NCBI GenBank assembly: GCA_044346175.1
Contig: JBIIZQ010000002.1
Location: forward strand, 1-64,000
Origin: JBJTUH01 sp044346175
GTDB lineage: Bacteria > Cyanobacteriota > Vampirovibrionia > Vampirovibrionales > JAJTHC01
DNA length: 64,000 nucleotides
Reading direction: 5' to 3'
The translations under genes and the position numbers were made by a program. A model generated the notes under the pieces. It did not search any database and was not told the DNA's origin. It worked only from the letters and a program-made list of their open reading frames with translations. This document shows positions 34,365 through 42,562 of this stretch, piece by piece. Position 1 is the first letter of the stretch, and each line of letters begins with the position of its first letter.

Positions 34365-36506
34365 CTACTTACTTATCATGCCCATAACCTTGACCTTCAC
34401 CGCAGGGTTAACCTCATTATAACTCATCACCGCTAAACTCGGGAAAACACGCTCCAAAAGACGTTTTAGAGGAGCTCTTACTTTATGATGCGTTAACAAC
34501 ACAGGTTGGGTACTAAACTTCTGCAATGCTTGCTCAAGATGGGTGTTCAAGGCCTTGATAAACTCCTGCGTGTATTGTGTGGAAAGCGACAACACACTAC
34601 TACCACCACCGCCATCCCCTCCCATAGCGGCACTGCTCAGACTTTTTAAAAGTGTATCTTCAATATCTTGGGCAAGCGTTAATACAGGCAGTTCGCCTTG
34701 TTCACTCCCTATTTGATACTGCTTACACAAAGACCGAGAGAGTGACAACCGACACTGCTCGGCAAGAATTTCAGGGTCTTTAGTCAGTTTGGCAGCAACC
34801 GTAAGCGTTTCTAAAATAGTGGATAAGTCACGAATACTCACACGCTCTCTTAGGAGATTTTGGAGAACCCCGTGAAGCTCAGGAATATTCAAAGTATCAG
34901 GGATAAGGTCTTTCACGACTGCTTCATGGGTTTTAGACAAGTGGTCCAGAAGAATCTGAATCTCTTGGCGAGAGAGAATTTCATGGGCATGCTTACGAAT
35001 GGTCTCTGTGATATGGGTCGCAATGACGGCAGCAGGACTCACAAGCGTATAGCCCATAAGTTCAGCTTCCTCTTTTTGATACCCTTCCACCCAATGGGCT
35101 GGCAATCCAAAGGCTGGCTCCTTCGTGGGGATGCCGTCCTCAATGGGTTCAAGCATACTCGGGTCGGCACTCATGGCAAGAAACATCTCAGGCATCACTT
35201 CGCCAGTGGCGATAGTCACCCCTCGCATTTTAAATTGATAGTGCGTCGCAGGGAGTTTAAGGTTGTCTCGTACACGAATAGAAGGGAGAACAAACCCGAG
35301 TTCCATGGCAATTTGTTTACGAATGGTCGCAATACGCTCAAGAAGGTCGCCCCCTGTTTTGGGTTCCAAGATAGGCACCAGACGATACCCAATTTCAAGC
35401 TCCAAAGGCTCAACATGAATCAGCTCAAGGACTTGCTCACTACTGGTTTTCTTTTTTTCTTGGGCTTTACTCCGTACCTCTGCCTGTTCAGCTTCTGCTT
35501 TTACCTTACCCTGTTGCAGTTTCAGCCAATAACTCCCTAAACCCGCAAGTGCCGCAATGGTGAGGAAGGGAATATTAGGCAAGCCTGGAATAAGCCCCAG
35601 CATCCCTAACAAACACGCAAGAATGCCAAGCACTTTGGGATTATTAAACATCTGGGAGCCAATTTCCTGCCCCAGTGTGAGTTCTTTTTCTGTGACACGT
35701 GTCACAAGAATACCAGTTGCCACTGAAATTACCAATGCAGGAATCTGAGAAACCAGCCCCTCACCCACACTTAAAATGGTGTAAGTCGCAGCGGCTTCCG
35801 CCAATGGCATCCCTTTTTGAGCCACACCAATAATCAATCCACCAATGAGGTTAATCGCCGTAATGAGCAGTGCGGCAATAGCATCCCCTTTTACAAACTT
35901 GCTCGCACCGTCCATGGTTCCGTAAAAGTCTGCTTCTTTTTGAATGGCCACTCGGCGACGTTTGGCTTCTTTGTCGTCAATCAGACCCGCATTAAGGTCG
36001 GCATCAATACTTAATTGCTTCCCTGGCATAGCATCTAAGATAAACCGTGCCGAAACCTCTGAAACACGCCCCGCACCGTTTGTAACCACAATAAAGTTAA
36101 TCACAATAAGAATCAGGAAAATCAGAAACCCAACCACAAAATTCCCACCAATAACAAACTCTCCAAAAGCCTCAATCACACTTCCTGCCTGTGCATTGAG
36201 CAAGATGAGTCGGGTTGAACTAACGTTCAAACCTAACCTGAATAGGGTTGCAACAAGCAAAATCGTTGGAAAGGTTGAGTACTGGAGGGGTTCATCGGTG
36301 TAGAGCGTCACCAAGAGAATGGTCATGGAAAGTGCAATGTTGATAACCAGCAATAAATCCAGCATGAGACTGGGCATGGGAATCATGAGCATCGCAACGG
36401 TCAACATGACCACCAATGCCAACATAATATCTTGCTGACGCATTAAACTTTCAAACGAAAGTTTGGGGAGACGTTGTGAAACGAGCGTATCCTCTGCCAT
36501 CATCAT
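34365..36506 (-). CDS. flhA: Flagellar export apparatus protein FlhA
   Basis: FlhA is the nonameric export gate of the flagellar type III system in the inner membrane. About seven to eight N-terminal membrane segments are seen (for example LALVVMLTVAMLMIPMP, LVINIALSMTILLVTLY, FVVGFLIFLILIVINFIVVT). The family FHIPEP region (GRVSEVSARFILDAMPGKQ...DADLNAGLIDDKEAKRRR) and a conserved cytosolic domain follow (IRVRDN; FVLPSI). The triple ATG at 36506 is preferred to GTG 36557. The C-terminal domain has a Gly/Ser-rich insert (MGGDGGGGSS, about 75 residues before the end). A FlhA, rather than an injectisome, homologue is more likely, but no other flagellar gene is in the window. Confidence 0.93.
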   Translation of the reverse strand: MMMAEDTLVSQRLPKLSFESLMRQQDIMLALVVMLTVAMLMIPMPSLMLDLLLVINIALSMTILLVTLYTDEPLQYSTFPTILLVATLFRLGLNVSSTRLILLNAQAGSVIEAFGEFVIGGNFVVGFLIFLILIVINFIVVTNGAGRVSEVSARFILDAMPGKQLSIDADLNAGLIDDKEAKRRRVAIQKEADFYGTMDGASKFVKGDAIAALLITAINLIGGLIIGVAQKGMPLAEAAATYTILSVGEGLVSQIPALVISVATGILVTRVTEKELTLGQEIGSQMFNNPKVLGILACLLGMLGLIPGLPNIPFLTIAALAGLGSYWLKLQQGKVKAEAEQAEVRSKAQEKKKTSSEQVLELIHVEPLELEIGYRLVPILEPKTGGDLLERIATIRKQIAMELGFVLPSIRVRDNLKLPATHYQFKMRGVTIATGEVMPEMFLAMSADPSMLEPIEDGIPTKEPAFGLPAHWVEGYQKEEAELMGYTLVSPAAVIATHITETIRKHAHEILSRQEIQILLDHLSKTHEAVVKDLIPDTLNIPELHGVLQNLLRERVSIRDLSTILETLTVAAKLTKDPEILAEQCRLSLSRSLCKQYQIGSEQGELPVLTLAQDIEDTLLKSLSSAAMGGDGGGGSSVLSLSTQYTQEFIKALNTHLEQALQKFSTQPVLLTHHKVRAPLKRLLERVFPSLAVMSYNEVNPAVKVKVMGMISK

Positions 36507-36880
36507 GCTTAACGTTCCATCCATCACACTAGGAGTACACACCTTCATTGTTAGCACACAGTGTCAATACAAAGAGACCACGCCCTTTATAAACTGACAT
36601 GCTCCCTAGTCTATAGCCTCATTGAAACCTCTCAGGAGTATATCGCCTAAAAACCAACCACTTATAGGAGATTTTATCCCCTAGGCTTGGCAGTCGTGAC
36701 GCTATTGCTGTAGGGTTTTGTAGATAAGCACTTCAAAGTTTAAGGAAACACCAAGTGACCGTCGTTAGCGTGTGCTACTGTAAGGCGTGTCCGAACTCCT
36801 AACACTGAGTAGCCCTCACGCCCCTTGCTGTTTGTTTTCCCTTGCGTTAGCCCTCTACACGATAAGGATACTTATATCCC
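36507..36880. other. Divergent spacer upstream of flhA and a small gene
   Basis: About 370 bases. AAGGATACTT at 36863-36872 is the ribosome binding region of the next gene. No other element was recognised. Confidence 0.35.
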
Positions 36881-37084
36881 ATGGCTTCTATGCCCGTATG
36901 TCCCATTCTCAGTATCGGTAAAGAGTCCACAGAACCCATGCAATTATGTTTGGCAGAAGAGTGTGCTTTTTATTTACCTCAAGTGAAAAAATGCTCCGTG
37001 GTTTACATGGGATTTAACGCCTTGTTACAATCGCAGGCATTGCAAAAAGCTCAACAACAACAGACACCTACAACTCAGAGCTAA
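36881..37084 (+). CDS. Unknown 67-residue four-cysteine protein
   Basis: A clear ribosome binding site (AAGGATAC, 12 bases before the ATG) and a downstream hairpin support it. Cysteines lie at residues 7, 23, 28 and 38 (MPVCPIL; MQLCLAEECAFYLPQVKKCSVV), a spacing compatible with a zinc or Fe-S site. The C-terminus is Gln-rich. No family is recognised with certainty. Confidence 0.62.
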   Translation: MASMPVCPILSIGKESTEPMQLCLAEECAFYLPQVKKCSVVYMGFNALLQSQALQKAQQQQTPTTQS

Positions 37085-37110
37085 TATAGGGGTGTCACAT
37101 AAACCGTCAT

Positions 37111-37140
37111 AGGGGTAAGCAGATGCGTGTGCTTACCCCT
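37111..37140 (+). terminator. Terminator of the four-cysteine gene
   Basis: Eleven-base arms AGGGGTAAGCA / TGCTTACCCCT with an eight-base loop, followed by GCCTGTTT. Confidence 0.7.
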
Positions 37141-37359
37141 GCCTGTTTAATAGCCTGAGGCATACGTGTTTATTTTAATCGGTATGACGGGAGGGGGCGG
37201 CATGGCAGAGGTAGCACTACCTCACTTTTAACAATGCACCATAAACATTCTCATCAAGAAGGATACTTTGTACCTAGGGCATGTTCTTGGTAGTCTTAGA
37301 ACATCACGTTTTTAAGTCTTCCCTTCCTCATTCCTGTGTTTATAGGGCCTTGGTTGCAC

Positions 37360-38133
37360 ATGTCTCAGATACCTACATCTTCTTCTTTGTTATTAGCGGG
37401 TAAAAATATCTTCATCAGTGGTGGGTCTCGAGGGATAGGTAAAGCACTTTGTGAAGTGTTTGCACGTGAAGGTGCCAACATCGCCTTCAACTATGCCAGT
37501 AATGATGAAGCGGCAGAGGAAACCCTCCGTGTCATTACCTCTTATGGGGTTAAAGGACTCAAATTCAAAGCGTCGGTCACCGACCGTGAGGCCATTAAAA
37601 GTATGGCAAAAGAAGTACTCGGGGCTTTTGATACAAAACTTGATGCCCTCGTCAATTCAGCAGCCATTAACCGTGCTGATATGTTCCTTACCACCACTGA
37701 AAGTGCTTGGGATAATATCATGGACGTAAACGTCAATGGACTGTTTAATGTCACAAAGGCCTTTTACAAAACCATGCTCAAACAACGGCAGGGGCATATC
37801 CTTAATATTACCTCTATTGGTGGTATTCGAGCTTTGCCGACTTCCGTACATTACGCCACGTCTAAAGCCGCTGTTGTAGGTTTTACCAAGTGTTTATCCC
37901 GTGAAGCTTCTGCATTTGGGGTATCGGTCAATGCGATTGCCGCAGGTATTTTTGATACCGATCTTGGTCATTCACTCCCCGACCAATTCCAAGAAATCTA
38001 TAACGGTTGGTGTTCCAAGAAACGGTTTGGTCGTCCTGAGGAACTCGCCGAGTTTGCCGCTTTTATGGTCAGCGACCGCAACACCTACATGAATGGTGAA
38101 GTTATCACGATTGATGGTGGTACTGTACTTTAG
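37360..38133 (+). CDS. Short-chain dehydrogenase, FabG-like 3-oxoacyl-ACP reductase
   Basis: Classical SDR motifs are visible: SGGSRGIGKA (NAD(P) binding, residues ~20-29), NSAAINRADMF, the catalytic Ser in ITSIGGIRA and Tyr-x3-Lys in HYATSKAAVVGF, and the C-terminal MNGEVITIDGGTVL typical of FabG. At about 257 residues the size is normal. A FabG role in fatty-acid elongation is likely but not proven: no acpP or fabF is adjacent, and NSAA replaces the usual NNAG. The ATG at 37360 is preferred to 37336. The next gene starts 34 bases after its stop. Confidence 0.85.
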   Translation: MSQIPTSSSLLLAGKNIFISGGSRGIGKALCEVFAREGANIAFNYASNDEAAEETLRVITSYGVKGLKFKASVTDREAIKSMAKEVLGAFDTKLDALVNSAAINRADMFLTTTESAWDNIMDVNVNGLFNVTKAFYKTMLKQRQGHILNITSIGGIRALPTSVHYATSKAAVVGFTKCLSREASAFGVSVNAIAAGIFDTDLGHSLPDQFQEIYNGWCSKKRFGRPEELAEFAAFMVSDRNTYMNGEVITIDGGTVL

Positions 38134-38167
38134 TCTTTCACGACTTACCCTCAAAGGAATTTCCTCC

Positions 38168-38446
38168 ATGGATGTGAATGCACCCGAATGGGATGATTAC
38201 ATGACTCGTTTCGAGGCACTTCAAGCCCTTGCAAAACCCTATGAGGCTAAAGCAAAGCCCGCTTTGGGTGATTGTCAATATTACTTGTGTCTTTTTGGAG
38301 ACAATGGGTTTACGACTCCCGAAGAAGAGTTTGCTTATTTAGAAACGTTGGAAGTGTACTGCCAGAACGACCCCAATAGCCATATGCTCCAAGCCCTCAC
38401 GATAAGTGTAGGGTATTGGGAGGATACAGTTTTATTTGTGATATAG
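38168..38446 (+). CDS. Unknown 92-residue acidic protein
   Basis: The ATG at 38168 is preceded by AAAGGAAT, with spacing of about ten bases. The protein (MDVNAPEWDDYMTRFEALQ...) is acidic and contains two cysteines near the middle (GDCQYYLCLFGDNG) and another later (EVYCQNDPNS). No known family is recognised. It lies 34 bases after the SDR gene and probably shares its transcript. The frame's own longer opening from 38093 overlaps the SDR gene and is rejected. Confidence 0.6.
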   Translation: MDVNAPEWDDYMTRFEALQALAKPYEAKAKPALGDCQYYLCLFGDNGFTTPEEEFAYLETLEVYCQNDPNSHMLQALTISVGYWEDTVLFVI

Positions 38447-38477
38447 AAAAACCAACCTTGTACGTCAAAAGTAGAAA

Positions 38478-38531
38478 CCTACCTGTTGTAGGAGGTGTTA
38501 GTTTTCGGTAGGGTTGGAAACCCCACCCTAC
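38478..38531. terminator. Two hairpins between convergent genes
   Basis: CCTAC-CTGTT-GTAGG (38478-38492) and GTAGGGT...ACCCTAC (38508-38531). They may terminate transcription from both sides and resemble the other intergenic palindromes in base content. Confidence 0.55.
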
Positions 38532-38602
38532 ATTACGTTTCAGAATGACGATATAGGGTATCGGTATCAAATTGACACAACCTGAGGAAATTTCCACAGA
38601 GC

Positions 38603-40183
38603 CTAGTCATCCAAAGAGAATAAACCACGGAGTTGTGCTTCAATAAGATGGTTGCCAACCTCTGGTAGGGTTTGATTGAGTTCCTTAGCCTTCATTAAGC
38701 ACGTTGCGGCTTGTTGTGCTTGTGAAAGCTTACGGTAGCAACGTCCCAGATTAAACCAAGCCATCGTATAATTGGGTTTTAGCTTGGTAGCCTGTTGCAA
38801 TAACTCATGGGCCTCTAGGGGGTCTTGGTGGTACTCAAGGTACAACACGCCCAAGTTATTATAGGCAACGGCATCTTCAGGACGATGGGCAATCGCCTCC
38901 CGATAAGTATGCGTAGCCTGCTCAAACTGCCCTGCTTGACAGTGCAGATGCCCCAAGTAGGAGAGTCCATCCTCTTTATTAGGAAGGTACTGCATCAAAC
39001 GCTTATAATAGTTGGCACCTGCGGCAAACTGCCGTGTTTGAAGGCAAGTATCGACCAGTTCAATCAGCTCTTCAAGCTCGTTGAGCGGAGAAGCAAGTTG
39101 TACCTGTTGTAAACGCTGTAAACACAGTAACATATCATGTTGTAAAATCACGCTGCCGTGTTCAATGAGGTGTTTGAGAATCGCGTCCATACCTTTGTAG
39201 TCTTCCAAAGACCACAAACAAGCACATACCAAGGTTTGTATGACGGGGTGGTATTGGTCTTCTAGGGGTAAGGACTTCAATGTATGCAAAGCTTGAAAGA
39301 CTTGTTGGGATTCAATCGCCGTGATGACCTCTTGATGTTGGCGCATAAGTTGCTTGTGCAGGTGCGGATGGAGTTCAGTATCCAAAGCAAGTTGAATACA
39401 ACGCTTGAGCTGTTGTACGAAACGCTCACGAGCAATCGCCACAGGCGTTGTATCATGGGGAGCATCTACTTCCAAGGGGGGCATCTCTTGCGTAGTGGCT
39501 ATTTCAGCTTGAGCAAAACTATGCCCCATACTGTTATCCAGCGTGGTTTCTAACGTCCCTAATAAAAGTGTGGCAAGGTTATCTTTAAGCTTAAGCAGTG
39601 AAGCTGCCGAACGACCCAGTAAAGACGGTTTCTTATCAAACTCTCTTAAAATATGATAGGTAAGGAAAAGCTGTTCAGCGTAATGGGCGTATGCCTTCGG
39701 GTACACTCTCGCATGGGTAAGCAATGCCTGACTCATCGTAAGATACAATGTAAGCAATTGCGGGTGTTGAAGCACCTTGGAGCCAACCAATGCCTGACTC
39801 TGTGCTAGAACATAACCACCCACTTCACCAAGATGAATAGGCGTACGTAACCTATGCCATGCTTTTTGAAGGGTTTGACAAACATGCAACATCTGCTGAC
39901 TTTGTAAGTTCAGGGCATCTAAAAATCTGGGGAATGCCTTCGTATTGGAAGTACAGTAAGCTTGGGTACTTTGTTGACTCATAAATTCGGCACTACCTAC
40001 GGCTTTGGTATGAAGCACCCCTGCCCCCATCGTAAGAGGTGAAACAGGATGACCTAAAGCACTGGAGCGTGAAGCTTCGTCGGTAGAAAAAGAAGGATGA
40101 GAAGCTGAAGAAGAGGATGAAGAAGAGGATGAAAACACAGAAGAGGGCTTCCTTTCTGAGTGCTTCTTATAAAGAGCGTGCAT
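38603..40183 (-). CDS. TPR-repeat protein
   Basis: The ~526-residue protein has a Ser-rich N-terminus, a long helical middle, and at least three recognisable tetratricopeptide repeats near the C-terminus (YLGHLHCQAGQFEQATHTYREAI; AVAYNNLGVLYLEY...; AWFNLGRCYRKLSQAQQAATCLMKA). Such repeats form a protein-binding solenoid. There is no signal peptide or enzyme domain, so it is probably a cytosolic scaffold or chaperone. The ATG at 40183 is preferred to GTG 40219. The partner is unknown. Confidence 0.85.
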   Translation of the reverse strand: MHALYKKHSERKPSSVFSSSSSSSSSASHPSFSTDEASRSSALGHPVSPLTMGAGVLHTKAVGSAEFMSQQSTQAYCTSNTKAFPRFLDALNLQSQQMLHVCQTLQKAWHRLRTPIHLGEVGGYVLAQSQALVGSKVLQHPQLLTLYLTMSQALLTHARVYPKAYAHYAEQLFLTYHILREFDKKPSLLGRSAASLLKLKDNLATLLLGTLETTLDNSMGHSFAQAEIATTQEMPPLEVDAPHDTTPVAIARERFVQQLKRCIQLALDTELHPHLHKQLMRQHQEVITAIESQQVFQALHTLKSLPLEDQYHPVIQTLVCACLWSLEDYKGMDAILKHLIEHGSVILQHDMLLCLQRLQQVQLASPLNELEELIELVDTCLQTRQFAAGANYYKRLMQYLPNKEDGLSYLGHLHCQAGQFEQATHTYREAIAHRPEDAVAYNNLGVLYLEYHQDPLEAHELLQQATKLKPNYTMAWFNLGRCYRKLSQAQQAATCLMKAKELNQTLPEVGNHLIEAQLRGLFSLDD

Positions 40184-40693
40184 CGACCACGATACACTAC
40201 AAGCTTGCACAGACAACACGATAGAGTATGTTTCGTCTCAAGCAAAGGAAGCCCTCAGGGGTGTCTCGTAAAACTCACACAGGCAAAGGAGAATAGGGGT
40301 GGTTTACAAAAAATCTGGTTGCGGGAGGGTTACAAACCCTCTCCTATGCTCGGGATGGGTTGGCTTTTACCCTCTCCCCCAGCCCCTCCCCCCCTCAAGG
40401 GGGAGGGGAGCAAAGCATTACCTTCTCCCCCCGTGGGGAGAGATAAGAGAGAGGAGTGCATTTCATCTTGTAAGGGACGGTTTGTAACCGTCCCGTTGGT
40501 AGGTTCTCAGGTTATGAGCCTTCACACCTTTTTGTAACACTTTGCAACGAGTTTTAAAAACATCTCAAACCCATGCTTGCAAAGCAAGATGAGCCATTCT
40601 ATCATTACTTTCTAAGGTACATTATCTTAATCTCTTTTGTACCTACTTATTGTTAATATGTTTATTTAAAACCATTTTAAAGGTCTTTATATC
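40184..40693. other. Repeat-rich intergenic region
   Basis: About 510 bases. It contains the palindromes at 40323-40344 and 40474-40494 and C-rich inverted repeats near 40371-40440. No gene is supported; a frame open from 40160 to 40537 overlaps these repeats and is rejected. Confidence 0.55.
40323..40494. repeat. Second locus of the GGTTTGTAACC palindrome pair with C-rich hairpins
   Basis: GGGAGGGTTACAAACCCTC at 40323 and the perfect 21-base palindrome GGGACGGTTTGTAACCGTCCC at 40474-40494 bracket about 130 bases of C-rich inverted repeats. Both palindromes also occur at 34103-34157. Confidence 0.75.
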
Positions 40694-40972
40694 ATGCGTC
40701 TCACAGGTATGTCGAGTAATATGTATCCAACTGCTCTTAATCGTTTTGGTACTCGTGGCGGTACCCCTAAGACAGGCGGTAGTGGCAGTGATGAAGGCGA
40801 AACAGCTTTAGATAAATACACAAAAGATTTGCACGCCAAAGCCTCGGAAGGAAAAGAAAATCAAGCCATAAGCGATGCCGCAAATGCAAATGAAGAAAAG
40901 CTAGCAAAAGAACTTGGGGACGCAGCGGATGCTGATATTGAAGCACATGCCAAAAGATTTGGTTGGTTCTAA
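40694..40972 (+). CDS. Unknown small acidic protein
   Basis: The 92-residue protein starts MRLTGMSSNMYPTALNRFG. A Gly-rich linker (TRGGTPKTGGSGSDEG) and an acidic, Ala/Glu/Asp-rich helical tail (ENQAISDAANANEEKLAKELG) follow, ending AKRFGWF. A very strong terminator follows directly, so it is a single-gene unit. Its NRFGT segment and overall layout are shared with other unknowns here. No family recognised. Confidence 0.65.
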   Translation: MRLTGMSSNMYPTALNRFGTRGGTPKTGGSGSDEGETALDKYTKDLHAKASEGKENQAISDAANANEEKLAKELGDAADADIEAHAKRFGWF

Positions 40973-40995
40973 CTTCTAAAAGCATCTTGCGTTAA

Positions 40996-41035
40996 AAAAA
41001 GCCGTTGGAAAAGTTATATTTTCCAACGGCTTTTT
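40996..41035 (+). terminator. Strong terminator of the small acidic gene
   Basis: A 17-base perfect stem (AAAAAGCCGTTGGAAAA and its complement) with a six-base loop, ending in TTTTT. Confidence 0.92.
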
Positions 41036-41136
41036 GACATGATGGCTTGCTTTAAAAAACTGTGGAAGCAATGACAAAGATTTTAAGTTAGAGTCATACT
41101 GCATAGACCACTGACGCACATACCAGAATACAATTA

Positions 41137-41262
41137 TCACTTTGCTGCCCAGCCGCCATCAGGGGTACGATGATAAACTGTGCTTTTTCTAGCTCTTAAG
41201 GAATCATTAGGGAAAAAGGCTGCTGTAGGGTCATCACTTGGCGCATGTCCCGTACTACACTC
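41137..41262 (-). pseudogene. Fragment of a paralogue of the gene at 41330
   Basis: The minus strand here reads ...GHAPSDDPTAAFFPNDSL... and ends at a TGA, matching the C-terminus of the neighbouring gene (LPSNDPVAEFFPQGSV). An in-frame TGA lies just upstream and no start is visible, so this is taken as the surviving 3' end of a duplicated gene. Confidence 0.65.
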
Positions 41263-41329
41263 TCAAGCTTCTTGAAGATAGCAAAGTGTCCTACAAAGCT
41301 TTTTCTAACTCTTTAAAACCCACACCGCC

Positions 41330-42022
41330 TCAATACTCGTTATCAGAAGTTGACTGTTTTACAGAACCTTGAGGAAAAAATTCAGCCACAGGGTCATTGC
41401 TTGGAAGCGTTCTTAAACCACCCAAACGACCAGAACCCAAACCTCTCATTTCCAGAGAACCATCACTACTCAAGGTAATGCCACGCACGACACCATCCGC
41501 ACTTTTATAGGGTGGTTGAGGCACGTTACGGTCAAGGAAATTACGTGCAGGATGGTTAAACCCTGAATGGTATTTTTCAATCTGTTCGCCATTTTTGTCT
41601 TGAAGCGTCAAAGTACCATCATCACTTAAAGTATAGAGATTACCTGACGAGGTTGTCAGAGTCCTTTTATCTTCAGAAATCTCTGCACCTTGGGGTAACT
41701 GCACCTCAAAAGGCTTTCCATCCGCACCTTTACCATACAAGCTAGGTGGTTGTTCACTTACAGGATGTTTTTCTTTGAGTGGTGCTTTATTGGAAGCCTT
41801 TTGACTGGTCAGAATAGATGGCGTACCTTGCGAGGGTTGTAACACACGAGAAACCTGAGGTGTCGTAGGTGATAAGATTGGAGACTCCAAAAAACCTGAA
41901 GGGGGCTGCGGTGTAACCCCTTTATTTTTAACACGGTCTTTAGCTTCCTGTAATAACTTTTGGGCATTAAACCCTGTAGAAGTAGGTTGACTGGAGGGAG
42001 GGGGTGTATTGACCGATATCAT
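41330..42022 (-). CDS. Unknown Pro/Ser-rich protein with beta-repeat C-terminus
   Basis: The 230-residue protein has a Pro/Ser/Thr-rich, probably disordered N-terminal 90 residues (with FNAQKLLQEAKDRVKNKG). A C-terminal part follows with repeated short strands and Asp-Gly turns (LYTLSDDGTLTLQDKNGEQ; VVRGITLSSDGSLEMRGLG). It ends LPSNDPVAEFFPQGS..., which recurs in the adjacent pseudogene fragment. No signal peptide is visible. No family recognised. Confidence 0.6.
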   Translation of the reverse strand: MISVNTPPPSSQPTSTGFNAQKLLQEAKDRVKNKGVTPQPPSGFLESPILSPTTPQVSRVLQPSQGTPSILTSQKASNKAPLKEKHPVSEQPPSLYGKGADGKPFEVQLPQGAEISEDKRTLTTSSGNLYTLSDDGTLTLQDKNGEQIEKYHSGFNHPARNFLDRNVPQPPYKSADGVVRGITLSSDGSLEMRGLGSGRLGGLRTLPSNDPVAEFFPQGSVKQSTSDNEY

Positions 42023-42562
42023 GGGCGTATTGATTCTAAATATTGTTACTAAACAATTTTAAGTAGCCTACCAAAAGAATAACTCGTTTTCACAATCATG
42101 TTTTCGACACACAACCTCATCATATTGAGCCTAAACTGATAAAAACCTGTATCCCACACGCATGCAGTCCATACCAAGCAAACTACTTACAGTCAGCATT
42201 GGGCATGTCCTGATACTACACCTTTTAAAGGAGAGCCTCTCAAGCTTTTCTTTCAAGCCTCTTGGAGATAAAAAAGTACCCCACAAAAAATAGTACGCCA
42301 CATGTAAAATGAGGTTAAAAGGCTTTAAAATAACTTTACAAGAAAATAAAAAGTAAAGGCATTTATCCCTTGAGTGTCCCTTCAATGCCCCTTCAATACA
42401 TAGTATAGAGAGTGCTAAAAGGGACAGAGACTCCTTTTAAAACACCAATTCTAAAGAAAATACAATAAAAGATAGCCCATTTGCCTAAAAATACGCTATA
42501 ATAAATCTCTATTGCTGTCTGTGCATTGCGTCCCAGTGGTTGAATGAGGATAAAGCCCTCCT
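42023..42562. other. Intergenic region upstream of clpC
   Basis: About 540 bases. A segment at 42197-42290 is similar to 41240-41300 on the other side of the gene at 41330, so the gene is flanked by a degenerate direct repeat. TATAAT at 42497-42502 is a likely clpC -10, without a good -35. A minus-strand frame at 42131-42385 overlaps the repeat and is not called. Confidence 0.5.

Noticed and set aside
40160..40537. Plus-strand 125-codon frame
   Set aside because: It runs through the palindromic repeats and starts inside the TPR gene.
42131..42385. Minus-strand 84-codon frame upstream of clpC
   Set aside because: It covers the degenerate repeat and has atypical composition; treated as non-coding.
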